Assembly: GCA_020847375.1 (NCBI GenBank)
Contig: JADLCB010000003.1
Span: 372,001-436,000 of the forward strand
DNA length: 64,000 nucleotides
Reading direction: 5' to 3'
DNA from: Phycisphaerales bacterium
Lineage (GTDB): Bacteria; Planctomycetota; Phycisphaerae; Tepidisphaerales; Tepidisphaeraceae
In this document: positions 59,728 through 64,000 of the stretch, piece after piece
Layout: the number at the start of each line of letters is the position of its first letter
Position numbering within the stretch: position 1 is the stretch's first letter
The notes under the pieces: generated by a model
What the model saw: the letters and a program-made list of their open reading frames with translations, nothing else
What the model was told of the DNA's origin: nothing
The model's database searches: none
Position numbers and translations under genes: made by a program

Positions 59728-60906
59728 ATGACTCGGCCACCTGAAATCTTCGTCCCCCACGCCGGTTGGTTGAGGCATGATGCCGATGACGAAGTGGCGC
59801 TGTTTTTGCGTCAGGGATGGTTTGAAGGAACCGAACAGGCGCTGGCGTGGTTGTATCTGCGCCCCGGCGATGTGTTCATTGATGGCGGCGCCCATGTTGG
59901 CCTGTTCAGTTTACTCGCCGGTCGGGCGGTCGGGGCGGGCGGGTGTGTTATTTCCATTGAACCGGCGCCGACAACCGCCCAACTGCTGCGACACAATCTG
60001 CAAACCAACGGAATCGATCAGGCGCTGGTGATCGAGGCGGCGCTGGCCGATCATGAAGGCGCGATGAACCTGCATCGCAATACCGATGGCCGTTCCGCCT
60101 ACAACAGTTTGTCCGGCGACGACGATGGACCAGCCGTGCCGGTGCAGGTGACCACTGTTGATGCGCTGGTTGAAAAACAGCAGTTGGGCGAGGTGGCATT
60201 TCTGAAACTCGATGTGGAGGGTTTTGAAGTTCTGGCGTGGCGTGGAGCCAGCCAAACGATTGCGCAGCGCAAGGTGGCGCTGGTCATGATTGAGTTTACC
60301 GAGGCGAATCTGCACAAGGCTGGCTTTTCAACCATGCAGCTAGCCCAGGCGGTGCAGGAGAGCGGCTATCATCTGTGCCGCTTTGACAGTCAAAAACGGG
60401 AATTGATACCGGTGACGGTGACGCAGGAGATCGGTTACGAAAACCTGTTTGCGGTGCGTGATCTGGCTGGGGCGAATGACCGCATCGCGCAGGCGCCGGT
60501 TGAACATCAGCGCATCGCCGATGAGATTCTACGCCGCACTCAGGCGGGTCAGGCTGCATTGGAAACCGAGGATCTGCGCCGCCGCTGCGCCGGGCTGGAA
60601 AAGCTCAGCGCCATCAACCTCGAGCGCGCGACCAACAGCGAACAGGCGCATGAACAGACCGCCCGGAACCTGCACCAGACCCAGTTGTGGTTGCGCGCCT
60701 CCAGCGATCAGTTGAAACAGACCCAGCAGCAACTGGAGCAGCAGAACCAGCAGTTACAGCAGGTCGTCCAGCAGAATCAATCGCTGCAACAGCGCCTTTG
60801 GTGTTTCGTGACCAGCCGATATGAACAGTGGTCCTGGAAATTGGGCGTGCGTAAAAAGCCGCAATGGGTGGATGAGTTCGTCGCAGCGCACATGCCGCGC
60901 CGGTAA
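59728..60906 (+). CDS. FkbM-family methyltransferase with C-terminal coiled coil
   Basis: 392-aa protein. N-terminal two thirds (about 30-245) is a class I SAM methyltransferase of FkbM type: VFIDGGAHVGLFSLLAGR, ISIEPAPTTAQLLRHNL, and FLKLDVEGFEVLAWRG. FkbM enzymes methylate sugar hydroxyls or similar groups. The last 130 residues form a Gln-rich coiled coil (about 255-360, SDQLKQTQQQLEQQNQQ). This arrangement is seen in glycan-decorating enzymes in which the coil tethers or oligomerises the catalytic part. It follows the sugar epimerase by 65 bases. Confidence 0.87.
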   Translation: MTRPPEIFVPHAGWLRHDADDEVALFLRQGWFEGTEQALAWLYLRPGDVFIDGGAHVGLFSLLAGRAVGAGGCVISIEPAPTTAQLLRHNLQTNGIDQALVIEAALADHEGAMNLHRNTDGRSAYNSLSGDDDGPAVPVQVTTVDALVEKQQLGEVAFLKLDVEGFEVLAWRGASQTIAQRKVALVMIEFTEANLHKAGFSTMQLAQAVQESGYHLCRFDSQKRELIPVTVTQEIGYENLFAVRDLAGANDRIAQAPVEHQRIADEILRRTQAGQAALETEDLRRRCAGLEKLSAINLERATNSEQAHEQTARNLHQTQLWLRASSDQLKQTQQQLEQQNQQLQQVVQQNQSLQQRLWCFVTSRYEQWSWKLGVRKKPQWVDEFVAAHMPRR

Positions 60907-60971
60907 TCCGGCCAGCCCGGATGAATCGTCAGGTTTGACGCCATGTCGGTGACGATCAAGAATAACCAGTT

Positions 60972-61925
60972 GTGAAAATCAAACCGGTACAAGCTCTGGT
61001 TGGTTCCGATGCGTTTTTGCAGCTGCGCGAGGTGGAGAATATCGCATCAAAACTGGCGCCCCAGACTCAGCGGGTGCAGTTCGACGGCGAATCAGCCGAA
61101 ATTTCCGAAGTCCTGGACGAGCTGCGCAGTTTTGCCATGTTCGGCAGCGATAGCAAAATCGTCATTGTGCGCAATGGCGATGAATTGATCGCGCGCGGCC
61201 GGGCTGCCCTGGAAAAATATGTCGAAAATCCATCGCCCAGCGGCGTACTGATTCTGCGCTTAAACAGCCTGAAAAAAACAGAACGCATCGCCAAGCTGAT
61301 CGAAAAAAATGGCCAGATTGTATTGTGTGATCCGCCGCGGTACGGGGCGCTGCCGGCGTGGATTATCCAGCACGCCAGGGCGGCGCATCAACTGACGATG
61401 GAACCGGCGGCCGCCCAGCTTCTGGCAGAAATGCTCGGGGATAATCTGGGCAGGATCGACAATGAGCTGGCCAAGCTGGCGCTGAAAGTGCAGGGTGATC
61501 GTGTTCTGGTGCGCGATGTCGAAGGTGATACCGCCTTTCAGCGCGAACAGGAAATGTGGGATTTGACCAACGCCATGGCGACAGGGCAGACGACCGAGGC
61601 CCTGCGCCGCTGGCGTCGGCTGGTGCAACTGGATTCCAGCGCCGAGTTTCGCGCGACGACCTGGATCAGCATGTGGCTGGAAGATGTGCGCAAGGTGCTT
61701 GATGCCGATCGCGCCGGACAGAATCCACAAGCGGCGCTGCCAGCCTTCAAGTATCGTGATTTCCGGGTGAAAACCCAGTTCGTGGCTGTTGCCAAAGCCA
61801 TGGGTTACGCCGGCACCGCCCGGGCGATCAACCTGCTGGCGATGATCGATAAACACAACAAATCGGGCATCGGCCAGCCCGCGACCAACATCGAAAGTTA
61901 CATCATGTTGCTGGGGATGAAGTAG
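60972..61925 (+). CDS. holA: DNA polymerase III delta subunit
   Basis: 317-aa clamp-loader subunit. N-terminal RecA-like domain starting with VQALVGSDAFLQLREVENI, later ELRSFAMFGSDSKIVIVRNGDEL, and KKTERIAKLIEKNGQIV, followed by the LGDNLGRIDNELAKLAL region and a helical C-terminal collar. It lacks a P-loop, as expected for delta. GTG start. It lies between the FkbM gene and aguB with short gaps, a mixed neighbourhood. Confidence 0.92.
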   Translation: MKIKPVQALVGSDAFLQLREVENIASKLAPQTQRVQFDGESAEISEVLDELRSFAMFGSDSKIVIVRNGDELIARGRAALEKYVENPSPSGVLILRLNSLKKTERIAKLIEKNGQIVLCDPPRYGALPAWIIQHARAAHQLTMEPAAAQLLAEMLGDNLGRIDNELAKLALKVQGDRVLVRDVEGDTAFQREQEMWDLTNAMATGQTTEALRRWRRLVQLDSSAEFRATTWISMWLEDVRKVLDADRAGQNPQAALPAFKYRDFRVKTQFVAVAKAMGYAGTARAINLLAMIDKHNKSGIGQPATNIESYIMLLGMK

Positions 61926-61991
61926 CCGCAGCAGTGCCCGGGTCAGCATCGTTTCACGCCACGGGATTTATGCGGTATCCTTGGCGGTGTC

Positions 61992-62951
61992 ATGGCCAAA
62001 GCGAAAAGAAAAATCCATCAGAAAATCAATCCGGCATCAGCTGACCGCCAATCGGTCACGATCGGTATCACCCAGATGGCGTGTGGGGAGGATGTGCGCG
62101 ATAACCGCAATCGCCAGCTCAAATTGCTGGAACAGGCCGCCAAAGATGGCGGGCAGATTCTCTGTACGCAGGAGCTGTTTGCCAGCCAGTATTTCTGCCA
62201 GTCCGAGGATCATCGCTTTTTTAATCTGGCTGAAACCATTCCCGGCCCCAGTACCGAGGCGATGAGCAAAATCGCCCGTAAATACAAGACGGTGATTGTT
62301 GCCAGTCTGTTTGAGCGGCGGGCGGCCGGGCTGTACCACAACACCGCAGCCATCATCGACGCCACCGGCGAGTTGCTCGGCGTGTATCGCAAGATGCACA
62401 TCCCCGATGATCCGCTGTTCTACGAAAAATTTTATTTTACGCCGGGCGATACGGGGTTCCGTTCCTGGCGGACAGCGCATGGGATCATCGGCACGCTGAT
62501 CTGCTGGGACCAGTGGTTTCCCGAAGCCGCACGCCTGACCGCGATGCAGGGGGCGCAGATTCTGTTTTATCCGACAGCCATTGGCTGGCATCCCAGTGAG
62601 AAAAAAGAATACGGCGCCGCCCAGCATGACAGTTGGGAAACCGTGATGCGTTCCCACGCCATTGCCAACGGGTGCTTTGTGGCAGCGCCCAATCGCATCG
62701 GGCTGGAGCACGTCAACGGTGTCGATGGCAAACCCGTCAACCCAGATGGGATTCAGTTCTGGGGCCAGTCGTTTGTCAGTGCGCCCGATGGGCGAATCCT
62801 GCAGCGGGCATCCGTTGATCGCCAGGAGATACTCCTGCAGGAGTGCGACCTGACGCGGGTGGAGTTCAGCCGGACGCACTGGCCCTTTTTACGCGACCGG
62901 CGCATTGACGCCTATGGCCAGCTCGTCAAGCGGTTTGATGATGCGCGATAA
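61992..62951 (+). CDS. aguB: N-carbamoylputrescine amidohydrolase
   Basis: 319-aa nitrilase-superfamily enzyme that hydrolyses N-carbamoylputrescine to putrescine, CO2 and ammonia. Glu-Lys-Cys triad visible in CTQELF, YRKMHIPDD, and LICWDQWFPE. Other typical stretches: GITQMACGEDVRDN and AIGWHPSEK. ATG start. aguA follows after 67 bases on the same strand, completing the agmatine-to-putrescine route. Confidence 0.95.
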   Translation: MAKAKRKIHQKINPASADRQSVTIGITQMACGEDVRDNRNRQLKLLEQAAKDGGQILCTQELFASQYFCQSEDHRFFNLAETIPGPSTEAMSKIARKYKTVIVASLFERRAAGLYHNTAAIIDATGELLGVYRKMHIPDDPLFYEKFYFTPGDTGFRSWRTAHGIIGTLICWDQWFPEAARLTAMQGAQILFYPTAIGWHPSEKKEYGAAQHDSWETVMRSHAIANGCFVAAPNRIGLEHVNGVDGKPVNPDGIQFWGQSFVSAPDGRILQRASVDRQEILLQECDLTRVEFSRTHWPFLRDRRIDAYGQLVKRFDDAR

Positions 62952-63018
62952 CCGGCGCTGAGGGTTGCTCGCAAGAGTCGGTTTTTTTACGGGATCAATT
63001 TGTGGAAAAAGGGAAACG

Positions 63019-64000
63019 ATGGCCCGGATGAAGCAGAAGTTGATGAAACGCACACCGCGCGAGCTGGGATATACATTTCCGGCGGAGTGGCATCGCCAGA
63101 CGGGAACATGGTTCAGTTGGCCGCGCCCGGAAGGAATTTCGTTTCCTGATAAATATCATACCGTCCCCAAAAATCTGGCAGCCATTATCAGGCAGATCAC
63201 GCCGGTTCAACTGGTGCATATCAATGTGCCCAACGGCAACTGGGAGCGGATCGTGCGTCAGGAGTTGACGAAATATCGCGTGGAACTGGCGCAGGTGCGC
63301 TTTCATCATATTGCCACCAATGAGAGCTGGTGCCGCGATCACGGGCCGGCGTTTGTCATCCAGGGCAGTGGCGCAAAAATCAGTGGCCGCGCGAAATCGC
63401 CGGTTCGCAAAATTGTCAAACCAAAGCAGTCGCGGCTGGGCGTGGTTGACTGGGGGTACAATGCCTGGGGGGGTAAATATCCACCGTATGATGCGGATGA
63501 CGCCGTACCGCAGCGCATCGCCGAGCGGCTGGATTTGCCGCTGTGGCAACCCGGGATTGTGATGGAAGGTGGAGCGGTTGATTTCAACGGCCGGGGCACG
63601 GTGCTGACAACCACGGATTGTCTTTTGAACCCCAATCGCAATCCGAGTCTGTCCCAGCAGCAGATCGGACAATACCTATGCGATTATTACGGTCAGAAGC
63701 ATGTCTGCTGGTTGACCGGCGGCATTGCCGGCGATGATACCGATGGGCACATCGACGATCTGGCCCGTTTTATCAGCCCGCGGAAAATCGTGATTGGCAT
63801 CGAAGAAAATCGGCGTGACAGCAACTACCGGGTGCTGCGTGAGGTGCGCCGGCAACTGACCGATTTGCGCGATCAGGACGGACGGCCGTTTGAGATCGTC
63901 GAAATCCCCATGCCCGGCCGGGTGGAATATGACAACCAGCGTCTGCCCGCCACCTACATCAATTTTTTATTCATCAACGGGGCGGTGCTGGTTCCGACAT
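63019..64000 (+). CDS. aguA: agmatine deiminase, truncated by the window end
   Basis: Converts agmatine to N-carbamoylputrescine, the substrate of AguB. 327 codons are present. Pentein-family landmarks: TFPAEWHRQTGTWFSWPRP, NESWCRDHGPAFVI, VMEGGAVDFNG, and DGHIDDLARFI (the catalytic Glu/Asp and His). The C-terminal catalytic Cys motif would be beyond base 64000. ATG 63019 with GGGA upstream; ATG 63028 is an alternative. Forms an operon with aguB. Confidence 0.93.
   Translation, partial: MARMKQKLMKRTPRELGYTFPAEWHRQTGTWFSWPRPEGISFPDKYHTVPKNLAAIIRQITPVQLVHINVPNGNWERIVRQELTKYRVELAQVRFHHIATNESWCRDHGPAFVIQGSGAKISGRAKSPVRKIVKPKQSRLGVVDWGYNAWGGKYPPYDADDAVPQRIAERLDLPLWQPGIVMEGGAVDFNGRGTVLTTTDCLLNPNRNPSLSQQQIGQYLCDYYGQKHVCWLTGGIAGDDTDGHIDDLARFISPRKIVIGIEENRRDSNYRVLREVRRQLTDLRDQDGRPFEIVEIPMPGRVEYDNQRLPATYINFLFINGAVLVPT

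Noticed and set aside
1-64000. CRISPR array or cas genes
   Set aside because: No regularly spaced direct repeats of the right length and no cas-like protein were seen; the only tandem repeats are the two IS-like units and the 24-bp repeats.

Overview
The window reads as chromosomal DNA of a Gram-negative bacterium of the Planctomycetota, most likely a Phycisphaerae-like lineage. This is inferred from gene content and layout, not from any search. An outer membrane is indicated by LptB, MlaE/MlaF, a phosphate-selective-type porin, a DUF481 beta-barrel protein and an OmpA-type lipoprotein. Core genes are scattered as singletons (rpsD, nuoC, hisH, argH, lipA, holA, gatCA without gatB), which is common in planctomycetes. 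A large DUF4091 lipoprotein and a VWA membrane protein also fit.

Layout. 1-6200: 5' end of purA, tRNA-Phe, VWA membrane protein, KtrA-type protein, PilZ protein, DUF481 protein. 6200-13900: Gfo/Idh/MocA oxidoreductase, giant DUF4091 lipoprotein, AMP-forming ligase, SPOR lipoprotein, small protein kinase. 14100-16600: gatC-gatA and an Ala/Lys-rich protein, with a 141-bp MITE-like element in the end of gatA. 16670-19400 (minus): lipA, a Sua5-phosphatase fusion, rpiB. 19400-22250: IS-end-like repeats, rpsD, orphan nuoC, and a toxin-antitoxin pair bracketed by short repeats. 22270-28264: AraC and Fur regulators, a possible 28-aa peptide, a membrane protein, a GATase-like protein without its cysteine, and a YhaM-type nuclease.

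28559-32641 is the main accessory feature: a portal protein, a 64-aa protein, an SU10/DUF5309-type major capsid protein and a connector-like protein, packed directly against argH. No terminase, protease, tail, integrase or lysis gene is recognisable, so this is either a prophage remnant or a kept capsid cassette. 34180-40400: yidC, phosphoesterase, hisH, OmpA lipoprotein, clpS, DUF4202 protein, the second full MITE copy and tRNA-Cys. 40950-45270: porin, cold-shock protein, an AT-rich gap with two consensus DnaA boxes, lptB and a ROK kinase. 45390-54200 (minus): Ski2-like helicase, SpoIIE phosphatase, mlaF, mlaE, lon, hsp20. 54350-64000: yqgE, small membrane protein, tRNA-Leu, polyprenyl synthase, ispE, spoVG with an inserted zinc-ribbon-like segment, a fucose-synthase-like epimerase, an FkbM methyltransferase, holA, and aguB plus truncated aguA for agmatine-to-putrescine conversion.

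Genes that plausibly work together: hsp20 and lon (protein quality control); the MEP/isoprenoid genes ispE and the polyprenyl synthase, divergent across one 300-bp gap; mlaE/mlaF and lptB (outer-membrane lipid traffic); aguA/aguB (polyamines). The most notable findings are the minimal capsid cassette, the MITE-like family with 12-bp target duplications and a covarying hairpin, the zinc-ribbon SpoVG, and the AT-rich DnaA-box region.
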